A DNA stretch of 64,000 nt from Clostridia bacterium (lineage in GTDB: Bacteria; Bacillota; Clostridia; Christensenellales; Aristaeellaceae). A program made the position numbers and the translations under genes. This document shows, in pieces, positions 25,648-32,844 of this stretch; position 1 is the first letter of the stretch; every line of letters starts with the position of its first letter. The notes beneath the pieces were generated by a model that was not told where the DNA came from, did no database searches, and saw only the letters and a list, made by a program, of their open reading frames with translations. Location: assembly GCA_017512905.1 (NCBI GenBank), contig JAFWEL010000125.1, forward strand, positions 1 through 64,000, in the 5' to 3' direction.

Positions 25648-28600
25648 TTAATACGCCGTTTCCGCCTCGAACACCTGCTGCACCTTGCCGGTGAGGGTGA
25701 CGGTTTCGTCGGTGACGCGCACGTACAGCTTGCCGCCGGGGACCTGGACGAGTATGTCGGTGTCCCTGGGACTCAGGCCGTTTTCCACCGCGGCGGCCGC
25801 GGCGGCGCAGGCGCCGGTGCCGCAGGCCATGGTTTCGCCGCTGCCCCGCTCGAAGCAGCGCATGCGCAGGGTGGTGGGGTTGACCACGCGGACGAACTCG
25901 GTGTTCACCCGCTCGGGGAACAGGGGGTCGTTTTCAAAGCGCGGGCCCAGGGTTTGCAGGTCCAGGGCGTCCACATGATCGGTGAAAACCACGCAGTGGG
26001 GGTTGCCCATGGACACGCAGGTGACGGTGTAGTCCGCGCCGGCGATGTTCGCCTTTACGCCCACGGCCCGCTCCCCGGGCAGGTTGCAGGGCACGACCCT
26101 CGGGTCGAAGGAGGCGGGGCCCATGTCCACGGCCACCGACGACACCTTGCCGTAGCGGGTGAACAGGTGCAGCGCCTTCACGCCGCCCACGGTCTCCACG
26201 GTGATGTCCTGGCTCGTGACGATGCCCCGGTCGTACAGGTACTTGCCCACGCAGCGCAGGGCGTTGCCGCCCATGCCGCCCTCGGTGCCGTCCCGGTTGA
26301 ACTGGCGCATCTTCGCGTCGGCCACGTCGCTCTTTTCGATCAGCGTAAGGCCCTCAGCCCCCACGCCGTAGTGCTGCTCGCACAGCCGCACGGCCAGGCT
26401 CTCGGGACAGGCGATGCCGCCGTCCATGTTGTCGATGAGGATGTAGTCGTTGCCGGCGGCCTGCATCTTGACAAAATGCAGCTTTTCATGCTCAGAACGC
26501 ATGTGGTTGATGTCCACCAGCTCGGTGTTCTGCTGGCTGTAGCGGCTGAGCAGTATGTCCGCCAGCGCTCTCGCCGTGTCCAGCGACGTGAAGCAGGCGA
26601 TGCCCAGCCCCAGCGCACGGCGATGCAGGGCGATGTAATCCTCCACGGTGCTGTCCATCAGCGCGCCGGTGTAGATGATGTAGTTGATTTTGCCGCTCTC
26701 CAGCAGCTCGAAGGCGTGATCACTCTGGCGGATGCCGGGGATGGTGGTCACCGGCAGATCCAGCGTGGCGATGGCGGCGGCGGTGCCCTCGGTGGCGTAC
26801 AGCGCGCAGCCCAGGTCGCTGAAGCGGCGGGCCACGTCCACCACCTCGGGATAGTCGTGCTCGTCCACGCTCAGGAACACGCCGACTTTTGTCCCGGGCT
26901 GGGGCAGTCTGATGCCCGAGGAGATCAGGCCCTTGAACAGCGCCTCGGAAAGGTTCTTGCCCAGGCCCAGCACCTCGCCGGTGCTCTTCATCTCCGGGCC
27001 GAGGTAGCTGTTGGCGTCGTTCAGCTTTTCAAAGGAGAACACGGGCACCTTCACGGCGCAGTAGGGCGGGGTCCTGTACAGGCCGGTGCCGAAGCCCATG
27101 CCCTTCAGCGGTTCGCCGGTCATGACCCGGCTGGCGATGTCCACCATGGGCACGTTGGTGACCTTGCTGATGTAGGGGATGGTGCGGGAGGCCCGGGGGT
27201 TCACCTCGATCACATACAGCTGTCCCTGCCAGACCAGATACTGTATGTTCACCAGGCCCTTCGTGCCCAGGGCCAGGGCCAGCTTTTCGCTGCTCTTGAC
27301 CACAGTGTCCATCATGGCGTCGTCCAGGGAGAAGGGGGGATAGACGGCGATGGAGTCGCCGCTGTGGACGCCAGCCCGCTCCACGTGCTGCATGATGCCG
27401 GGGATCAGCACGTCGGTACCGTCGGAGATCACGTCCACCTCCAGCTCGATGCCGGACATGTACTTGTCGATGAGTACCGGGTTTTCGATGCCGCCCGCGA
27501 GGATGCGGTTCATGTAGACCGTCACGTCGTGGTCGTTGTGGGCGATGGTCATGTTCTGGCCGCCGATGACGTAGCTGGGCCTCAGCAGCACCGGGTAGCC
27601 CAGGACGTTCGCGGCTTCGAGGGCCTCGTCCAGCGCCCGGACGCTCATGCCCTTCGGGCGGCGGATGGAGAACTGCTCCAGCAGCGCGTCGAAGCGCTCC
27701 CGGTCCTCGGCGATGTCGATGCCCTCGGCGCTGGTGCCCAGGATCTTCACGCCCGCCTGGTCCAGGTGCTGGGTCAGCTTGATGGCGGTCTGGCCGCCGA
27801 AGGCCACCACCACGCCCACGGGCTTCTCGACCTCGATGATGCGCATGACGTCCTCGTCGGTCAGCGGCTCGAAGTAGAGGCGGTCGGCGGTATCGTAGTC
27901 GGTGGACACGGTCTCCGGGTTGTTGTTGATGATGGCTACGTCGTAGCCCAGCTGCTTCAGCGTCCACACGCAGTGGACGGAGGAATAGTCGAACTCGATG
28001 CCCTGTCCGATGCGGATGGGGCCGGAGCCCAGCACGATGATGACCGGCTTGCCCGACCGGGGGAAATTCCTCGAATCGCAGACCTGGTCAAAGGTCTCGT
28101 AGAAGTAGGGGGTCTCGGCGTCGAACTCGGCGGCGCAGGTGTCCACCATCTTGTAGGTTGAATCGACCTTCGGCAGGTCCGCCCGGCCGGAGATGCGCGC
28201 CAGGGCGGCGTCGGGGTAGCCCAGCTTTTTGCCGAGGATGTAGTCTTCGTCGGTCAGGCCGCCTGCGATGCGGTTTTCGTAGTCCGCCAGGTGCTTGATT
28301 TTATAGAGGAACCAGCGGTCGATCTTCGTGATGTCGTAGATCTCGTCGATGGAAACGCCCGCCTTGATGGCTTCGAACACGGTGAAGATGCGGTTGTCGT
28401 CCCGGTCCGCCAGGCGCTCCCGCACGGGCCGGTCGCCGTGGTAGGGCCGGTTCAGCGTGTCCAGCTTGATCTCTGCGCCCCGCACCGCCTTCATCAGGCC
28501 CATCTCGAAGGTCGGGGCGATGGACATGACCTCGCCGGTGGCCTTCATCTGGGTGCCCAGCTTGCGGGAGGCGTTGGTGAACTTGTCGAAGGGCCACTTG

Positions 28601-29673
28601 GGGAATTTGACCACGATGTAGTCCACCGAGGGCTCGAAGCAGGCGCAGGTCTTGCCGGTGATCTCGTTTTTGATCTCATCCAGCCGGTAGCCCAGGGCGA
28701 TCTGGGTGGTGACCTTGGCGATGGGATAGCCGGTGGCCTTGCTGGCCAGGGCGGAGGAGCGGCTGACCCGGGGGTTGACCTCGATTACCGCGTACTTGAA
28801 GCTGACCGGGTCCAGGGCGAACTGGCAGTTGCAGCCGCCCACGATGCCCAGGGCGTTGACGATGTTCAGCGACGCGCTGCGCAGCATCTGGTATTCCTTG
28901 TTGGACAGGGTCAGCGCTGGGGCCACGACGATGGAATCGCCGGTGTGGATGCCCACGGGGTCCACGTTTTCCATGCTGCACACGGCGATGGCGTTGCCGG
29001 TGGCGTCCCGCATGGTCTCGAACTCGATCTCCTTCCACCCGGCGATGTACTTCTCCACCAAAATCTGGGTGATGGGGGAGGCATCCAGGCCGGTGCGGGC
29101 CGCGGCCTTCATCTCTTCTTTATTATAAGCCACGCCGCCGCCGGTGCCGCCCAGGGTGAAGGCGGGGCGGATGATGACGGGATAGCCGATCTCGTCCGCG
29201 ATGGCGAGGGCCCTGTCCACGTCCTCGGCGATGTCCGAGGGGATGACCGGCTCTCCGATTTGCTCCATAGTGTCCTTGAACAGCTGGCGGTCCTCGGCCT
29301 TGTCGATGGCCTCCACATTGGTGCCGATCAGCTTGACACCGTGGGCTTCGAGAAAGCCCTCCTTGTCCAGCTGCATGGCCATGGTCAGGCCGGTCTGGCC
29401 GCCCAGGCCCGCCAGCATGCTGTCGGGCTTCTCCTTTTCAATGATGCGCTTGACGGTCTCGACGGTCAGCGGCTCCAGGTAGATCTCGTCCGCCAGGGCC
29501 TTGTCGGTCATGATGGTGGCCGGGTTGCTGTTCACCAGAACCACGTTCACTCCCGCGGCCTTCAGCACCCGGCAGGCCTGGGCCCCGGCGTAGTCAAACT
29601 CCGCCGCCTGCCCGATGACGATGGGGCCGGAGCCGATCATCAGGACTTTTTTGATATCTTTGTTTAAAGGCAT
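25648..29673 (-). CDS. carB-dapF: Carbamoyl-phosphate synthase large subunit fused to a diaminopimelate-epimerase domain
   Basis: 1341 aa. Residues 1-~1057 are CarB, with two ATP-grasp halves (KKVLMIGSGPIVIGQAAEFD; then IIVLGSGPIRIGQGIEFD near 560) and a C-terminal MGS-like allosteric domain (YATEGTAAAIATLDLPVT). Together with CarA it makes carbamoyl phosphate for arginine and pyrimidines. From residue 1058 (ATG at 26502) the same frame continues, without a stop, into DapF: LHFVKMQAAGNDYILID, RQFNRDGTEGGMGGNALRC, SMGNPHCVVFTDH, GSGETMACGTGACAA. The second catalytic cysteine (ACGTGA) is intact. The first, normally MCGNxxRC, is replaced by Gly (codon GGC). DapF epimerises LL- to meso-diaminopimelate with both cysteines, so activity here is doubtful. 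Confidence 0.93.
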   Translation of the reverse strand: MPLNKDIKKVLMIGSGPIVIGQAAEFDYAGAQACRVLKAAGVNVVLVNSNPATIMTDKALADEIYLEPLTVETVKRIIEKEKPDSMLAGLGGQTGLTMAMQLDKEGFLEAHGVKLIGTNVEAIDKAEDRQLFKDTMEQIGEPVIPSDIAEDVDRALAIADEIGYPVIIRPAFTLGGTGGGVAYNKEEMKAAARTGLDASPITQILVEKYIAGWKEIEFETMRDATGNAIAVCSMENVDPVGIHTGDSIVVAPALTLSNKEYQMLRSASLNIVNALGIVGGCNCQFALDPVSFKYAVIEVNPRVSRSSALASKATGYPIAKVTTQIALGYRLDEIKNEITGKTCACFEPSVDYIVVKFPKWPFDKFTNASRKLGTQMKATGEVMSIAPTFEMGLMKAVRGAEIKLDTLNRPYHGDRPVRERLADRDDNRIFTVFEAIKAGVSIDEIYDITKIDRWFLYKIKHLADYENRIAGGLTDEDYILGKKLGYPDAALARISGRADLPKVDSTYKMVDTCAAEFDAETPYFYETFDQVCDSRNFPRSGKPVIIVLGSGPIRIGQGIEFDYSSVHCVWTLKQLGYDVAIINNNPETVSTDYDTADRLYFEPLTDEDVMRIIEVEKPVGVVVAFGGQTAIKLTQHLDQAGVKILGTSAEGIDIAEDRERFDALLEQFSIRRPKGMSVRALDEALEAANVLGYPVLLRPSYVIGGQNMTIAHNDHDVTVYMNRILAGGIENPVLIDKYMSGIELEVDVISDGTDVLIPGIMQHVERAGVHSGDSIAVYPPFSLDDAMMDTVVKSSEKLALALGTKGLVNIQYLVWQGQLYVIEVNPRASRTIPYISKVTNVPMVDIASRVMTGEPLKGMGFGTGLYRTPPYCAVKVPVFSFEKLNDANSYLGPEMKSTGEVLGLGKNLSEALFKGLISSGIRLPQPGTKVGVFLSVDEHDYPEVVDVARRFSDLGCALYATEGTAAAIATLDLPVTTIPGIRQSDHAFELLESGKINYIIYTGALMDSTVEDYIALHRRALGLGIACFTSLDTARALADILLSRYSQQNTELVDINHMRSEHEKLHFVKMQAAGNDYILIDNMDGGIACPESLAVRLCEQHYGVGAEGLTLIEKSDVADAKMRQFNRDGTEGGMGGNALRCVGKYLYDRGIVTSQDITVETVGGVKALHLFTRYGKVSSVAVDMGPASFDPRVVPCNLPGERAVGVKANIAGADYTVTCVSMGNPHCVVFTDHVDALDLQTLGPRFENDPLFPERVNTEFVRVVNPTTLRMRCFERGSGETMACGTGACAAAAAAVENGLSPRDTDILVQVPGGKLYVRVTDETVTLTGKVQQVFEAETAY

Positions 29674-29719
29674 ATCGTCTACTTCCTCTCGTTATGAGGG
29701 TTGATTGCAGAGGGGAGGG

Positions 29720-29851
29720 ATTAAGGATTGGGGATTAGGGATAGTGGCTGCCGCGTGGAATTTCATTGAATCGCATTGAAACATTGCTTCGCGGGAGCAA
29801 AGGATGGTTCATATAAAACCAAATGCGCGCGGCATTTCCTAATCCCTAATC
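29720..29851. repeat. Palindromic element between carA and carB, supplying the carA stop codon
   Basis: GGATTAGGGAT (29732-29742) is inverted relative to ATCCCTAATC (29841-29850), with reiterated GATTAGG/GATTGGG units. The 172-bp carA-carB gap is largely this non-coding element. On the minus strand its GATTAG provides the last codon and TAG stop of carA. Confidence 0.65.
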
Positions 29852-30982
29852 TTTTGGGCCTACCGGCCCCATCTCGCTGAAAAATGTCCACTGGACATTT
29901 TTCCGGGCGCTCGATGTCCCTGATCCCTTGTTCCCCATCATCTCGACAAACCGGTCGAACAGCACACTCGTGTCCCTCGGACCGGCGCAGGCTTCGGGGT
30001 GGAACTGGACGGAGAAGGCGTTCAGGGCGGGGTAGTCCACGCCCTCGCAGGTGCCGTCGTTGGCGTTAACGAAGCGCACTTCGCCGACGGGGAGGCTCTC
30101 GGAGACCACAGCGTAGCCGTGGTTCTGGCTGGTGATGTAGGTGTGGCCGGTCTGCCGGTCGATCACGGGTTGGTTGCCGCCCCGGTGGCCGTACTTCAGC
30201 TTCACGGTCTTCCCGCCGGTGGCCAGCGCCATCAGTTGGTGGCCCAGGCACAGCCCGAACATGGGGGCCTTGCCCAGCAGCTTTTTGATCTCGGCGATGC
30301 AGGCGGTGTTCTCCGCCGGGTCGCCGGGGCCGTTGGACAGCATCACGCCGTCGGGGCGGTCGGCCAGTATGGTTTCGGCGGGGGTGGTCGGCGGCACCAC
30401 GGTTACGTCACAGCCCCGGGCGTTCAGTTCGCGGATGATGTTGCGCTTGGTGCCGTAGTCCACCAGCGTCACGGCACACCGCTTTTCCCCGGTCGCGGGA
30501 TAAAAGACCCTTTCCTTCGCGCCGACCGCGGCCACGCCGCCAGTGACGGCATAGGTTTTGAGGGCGGACAGGTCATCAGGAACATGGTCCGAGATCATGG
30601 CGCTCATCACGCCCATCTCGCGGATGTGCTGGGTGATGGCGCGGGTGTCCACGCCGCACAACCCCGGGACGCCCTGCCTTTTCAGGAACTCGTCCAGCGT
30701 GTACTGGCTCCTGAAATTGCTGGGCTCGGGGCACCATTCGCGCACCACGTAGCCCCGGCAGGCGCATTCGCCTTCGAAGTCCTCTTCAATGATGCCGTAG
30801 TTGCCCACGGCGGGGAAGGTCTGCATGATGATCTGGCCCCAGTAGCTGGGGTCGGTCAGCGTTTCGATATAGCCCACCACGCCGGTGTTGAACACCAGCT
30901 CGCCGGTGGCCTCGCGTTCCGCGCCGAAGGCCTCGCCGGTGTAGACGGTGCCGTCGGAGAGGATGAGATAGCGTTTGGACAT
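29846..30982 (-). CDS. carA: Carbamoyl-phosphate synthase small (glutaminase) subunit
   Basis: 378 aa. Hydrolyses glutamine and channels ammonia to CarB. The N-terminal CarA domain (YLILSDGTVYTGEAFG, FNTGVVGYIETLTDPSYWGQ) is followed by a class I glutamine amidotransferase with nucleophile Cys in MFGLCLGHQLMAL, then KYGHRGGNQPV and the His/Glu pair in FSVQFHPEACAGP. Start ATG 30982 (alternative 30991) behind AAGGTG. The natural end is probably near FVEMMGNKG. The last ~25 residues include KNVQWTFF, encoded by a palindromic repeat (29880-29902), and a stop from a second repeat, so the tail is acquired. carB follows. Confidence 0.95.
   Translation of the reverse strand: MSKRYLILSDGTVYTGEAFGAEREATGELVFNTGVVGYIETLTDPSYWGQIIMQTFPAVGNYGIIEEDFEGECACRGYVVREWCPEPSNFRSQYTLDEFLKRQGVPGLCGVDTRAITQHIREMGVMSAMISDHVPDDLSALKTYAVTGGVAAVGAKERVFYPATGEKRCAVTLVDYGTKRNIIRELNARGCDVTVVPPTTPAETILADRPDGVMLSNGPGDPAENTACIAEIKKLLGKAPMFGLCLGHQLMALATGGKTVKLKYGHRGGNQPVIDRQTGHTYITSQNHGYAVVSESLPVGEVRFVNANDGTCEGVDYPALNAFSVQFHPEACAGPRDTSVLFDRFVEMMGNKGSGTSSARKNVQWTFFSEMGPVGPKD
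29880..29902. repeat. Perfect palindrome within the 3' end of carA
   Basis: AAAAATGTCCA (29880-29890), centre C, TGGACATTTTT (29892-29902). It is translated as part of KNVQWTFF in CarA. The T-run and symmetry resemble a mobile hairpin or terminator that has become coding. Confidence 0.7.
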
Positions 30983-31003
30983 GATTATCACCTTCTGTTT
31001 CAG

Positions 31004-31315
31004 TCAGTCCCAGTCCTGGCTCAAATCCCGCCATTCGGGATTCATGGTTTCAATCAGCGTGTTCTTTTTCCTGCCATTCCAGCCCTTCAACTGTTTTTCT
31101 CTGGCAATGGCAGTTTTGACATCGGTTGTGGATTCATAGTAGACCAATTTGTTGACGTTGTATTGGTTCGTGAAGCCGTCTGCGAGATGGTGTCGGTGCT
31201 CATATAATCGGCGCTCCAGGTTGTTGGTAATGCCGATGTACATGACCTTGTTATTCCAGTTGGTCAGGATATAGGTGAGTAGGTCATGATGCACCTCGTA
31301 ATGGGATTGGAACAT
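31004..31315 (-). CDS. GIY-YIG-domain endonuclease-like protein
   Basis: 103 aa. Small stand-alone GIY-YIG protein: TYILTNWNNKVMYIGITNNL (the YI...YIG motif), catalytic Arg in ERRLYEHR, YYESTTDVKTAIAREKQLKGW with the metal-binding Glu, and the family end NPEWRDLSQDWD. Small GIY-YIG proteins of this type are common in bacteria and of unclear role; some may nick DNA. Here it lies in the argF-carA interval, 22 bp before carA and next to the two inverted repeat copies at 31351-31537. It may have arrived with that repeat. Confidence 0.85.
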   Translation of the reverse strand: MFQSHYEVHHDLLTYILTNWNNKVMYIGITNNLERRLYEHRHHLADGFTNQYNVNKLVYYESTTDVKTAIAREKQLKGWNGRKKNTLIETMNPEWRDLSQDWD

Positions 31316-31350
31316 CGTTTGTTTAAACTGGATGTGAGTTGGAGCGCATC

Positions 31351-31537
31351 GTACAGGTCCTTCGACTGCGCGTGTCCTTCGGTCACGCTCCGCTCAGGAT
31401 GACAAAGCAACCGTCCGCCTTACTTCACTCAAGATGAAAACGCAGCTCTACCTTTCTTTGCACGGGACGACAATCGATACTGAGGACGCGACATTGTCAT
31501 CCTGAGCGGAGCGTCAGCGGAGTCGAAGGATCTGTAC
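31351..31537. repeat. Inverted pair of GTCCTTCGAC...GCTCAGGATGACAA repeats
   Basis: Copy A (31351-31405) runs GTACAGGTCCTTCGACT...CGCTCCGCTCAGGATGACAA. Copy B (31494-31537) is its inverse, TTGTCATCCTGAGCGGAGCG...AGTCGAAGGATCTGTAC. About 88 bp lie between. This is a widespread type of intergenic repeat. Located between argF and the GIY-YIG gene; no coding sequence. Confidence 0.75.
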
Positions 31538-31575
31538 ATTGTGAAAACGGACAACACTGCAAGAAAAACGCGAGA

Positions 31576-32559
31576 TTACAGCGTCGCCGCCATCACGGCC
31601 TTGATGGTGTGCATGCGGTTTTCGGCCTCGTCGAACACGATGGACTGGGGGCCCTCGAACACCTCGTCGGTGACCTCCATGGCGTCCAGGCCGTATTTAT
31701 CGTGGATCTGCTTGCCGATGCCGGTGTTCAGGTCGTGGAAGGCGGGCAGGCAGTGCATGAACACGGCGTCCCCGCCGGCGGCGTTCATCAGCTTTGCGTT
31801 GACCTGGTAGGGAGTCAGGTCGTCGATGCGCTCCTGCCATACGGCGTTAGGCTCGCCCATCGATACCCACACGTCGGTGTAGATCACCTGCGCGCCCTTG
31901 ACGGCGTCCATGGGGTCCTCGTTGAAGCTGAGGGTCGCGCCGGTTTCCTTCGCGATGGCACGGCACCTTTCCACCAGCGCGGGGTCGGGGAAGTACTTCT
32001 TCGGCGCGCAGGCCACGAAGTCCAGGCCCATCTTCGCGCTGCCCACCATCAGCGAATTGCCCATGTTGTAGCGGGCGTCGCCCATGTACACCAGCTTGAC
32101 GCCCTTCAGCCGGCCGAACCTTTCCCGGATGGTCAAAAAGTCGGCCAGGATCTGGGTCGGGTGGAATTCGTTGGTCAGGCCGTTCCACACCGGCACCCCG
32201 GCGTACTTCGCCAGCGTTTCCACGATCTGCTGGCCGTAGCCCCGGTATTCGATGCCGTCGTACATCCGGCCCAGCACCCGGGCGGTGTCGGCGATGGATT
32301 CCTTTTTGCCGATCTGGGAGCCGGTGGGGTCCAGGTAGGTGACGCCCATGCCCAGGTCGTGGGCGGCCACCTCGAAGCTGCAACGGGTGCGGGTGCTGGT
32401 CTTTTCAAAGATCAGGGCGATGTTTTTGCCGGTGAAATCCGCGTGGGGGATGCCGGCCTTCTTCTTAGCCTTCAGCTCCGCCGCCAGGTCCAGCAGGCCC
32501 GCGATCTCCTCCGGGCTGAAGTCCAGCAGCGTCAGAAAGCTCTTTCCCTTCAGGTTCAT
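31576..32559 (-). CDS. argF: Ornithine carbamoyltransferase
   Basis: 327-aa cytosolic enzyme making citrulline from ornithine and carbamoyl phosphate, using the product of the downstream carAB. Carbamoyl-phosphate loop: [15 protein letters not shown]. Also [31 protein letters not shown], the ornithine-binding [10 protein letters not shown] and the catalytic Cys motif [10 protein letters not shown]. Length typical. Its promoter and two ARG-box-like sites lie upstream (32590-32673). It is the first gene of the interrupted argF-GIY-carA-carB/dapF series. Confidence 0.96.
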   Translation of the reverse strand: MNLKGKSFLTLLDFSPEEIAGLLDLAAELKAKKKAGIPHADFTGKNIALIFEKTSTRTRCSFEVAAHDLGMGVTYLDPTGSQIGKKESIADTARVLGRMYDGIEYRGYGQQIVETLAKYAGVPVWNGLTNEFHPTQILADFLTIRERFGRLKGVKLVYMGDARYNMGNSLMVGSAKMGLDFVACAPKKYFPDPALVERCRAIAKETGATLSFNEDPMDAVKGAQVIYTDVWVSMGEPNAVWQERIDDLTPYQVNAKLMNAAGGDAVFMHCLPAFHDLNTGIGKQIHDKYGLDAMEVTDEVFEGPQSIVFDEAENRMHTIKAVMAATL

Positions 32560-32589
32560 ATGCTTGTCCTCCCCGGTTAATGATACTAC

Positions 32590-32618
32590 ATTATAGCGCC
32601 GTTAGTGGGGGATTACAA
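32590..32618 (-). promoter_or_regulatory. Promoter of argF
   Basis: Minus strand: -35 TTGTAA (32613-32618), 17-bp spacer, -10 TATAAT (32590-32595). GGGGAGG precedes the argF ATG. Confidence 0.78.
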
Positions 32619-32627
32619 CGTCGCTAA

Positions 32628-32673
32628 TGTAAAAATATACGCGCAATGGCCGCTGATAATGTATAAATATACA
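32628..32673. promoter_or_regulatory. Tandem ARG-box-like operators upstream of argF
   Basis: TGTATAAATATACA (32660-32673) matches the ARG-box consensus TGNATWWWWATNCA at every defined position. TGTAAAAATATACG (32628-32641) matches with two deviations. The two are 32 bp apart, centre to centre, and lie just upstream of the argF -35. They also sit between argF and a divergent gene, so an ArgR/AhrC hexamer could act on either. No argR gene is in the window. Confidence 0.7.
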
Positions 32674-32767
32674 GCGGTATGCAGTAATGTTTCCCCCTGG
32701 CTCATTCCGTGAATGGCGTCCCGGGATGACATTTGGGTGTCGAAAATGCATTATTCGGCCAAAAACC

Positions 32768-32796
32768 GTTGCCTTTGGGCGGCTTTCATGGTATGA
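32768..32796 (+). promoter_or_regulatory. Promoter of the 764-aa exported protein
   Basis: -35 TTGCCT (32768-32773), 17-bp spacer, -10 TATGAT (32791-32796). AAGGAGGA (32830-32837) precedes ATG 32845. Confidence 0.65.
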
Positions 32797-32844
32797 TGTA
32801 GCCATGAAAAACGACCATGGGAATGGTTCAAGGAGGATAGAATA

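Noticed and set aside
25603..28161. Very long open frame antisense to carB-dapF (and similar ones antisense to PFOR, RND and the Ig-like gene)
   Set aside because: His/Gly/Val-rich translations are the usual shadow of GC-rich genes read backwards; no starts with ribosome sites or homology.
31351..31537. Repeat pair as a small CRISPR or attachment site
   Set aside because: Only two inverted copies, no uniform spacer, no integrase or cas gene; matches a common intergenic repeat type instead.
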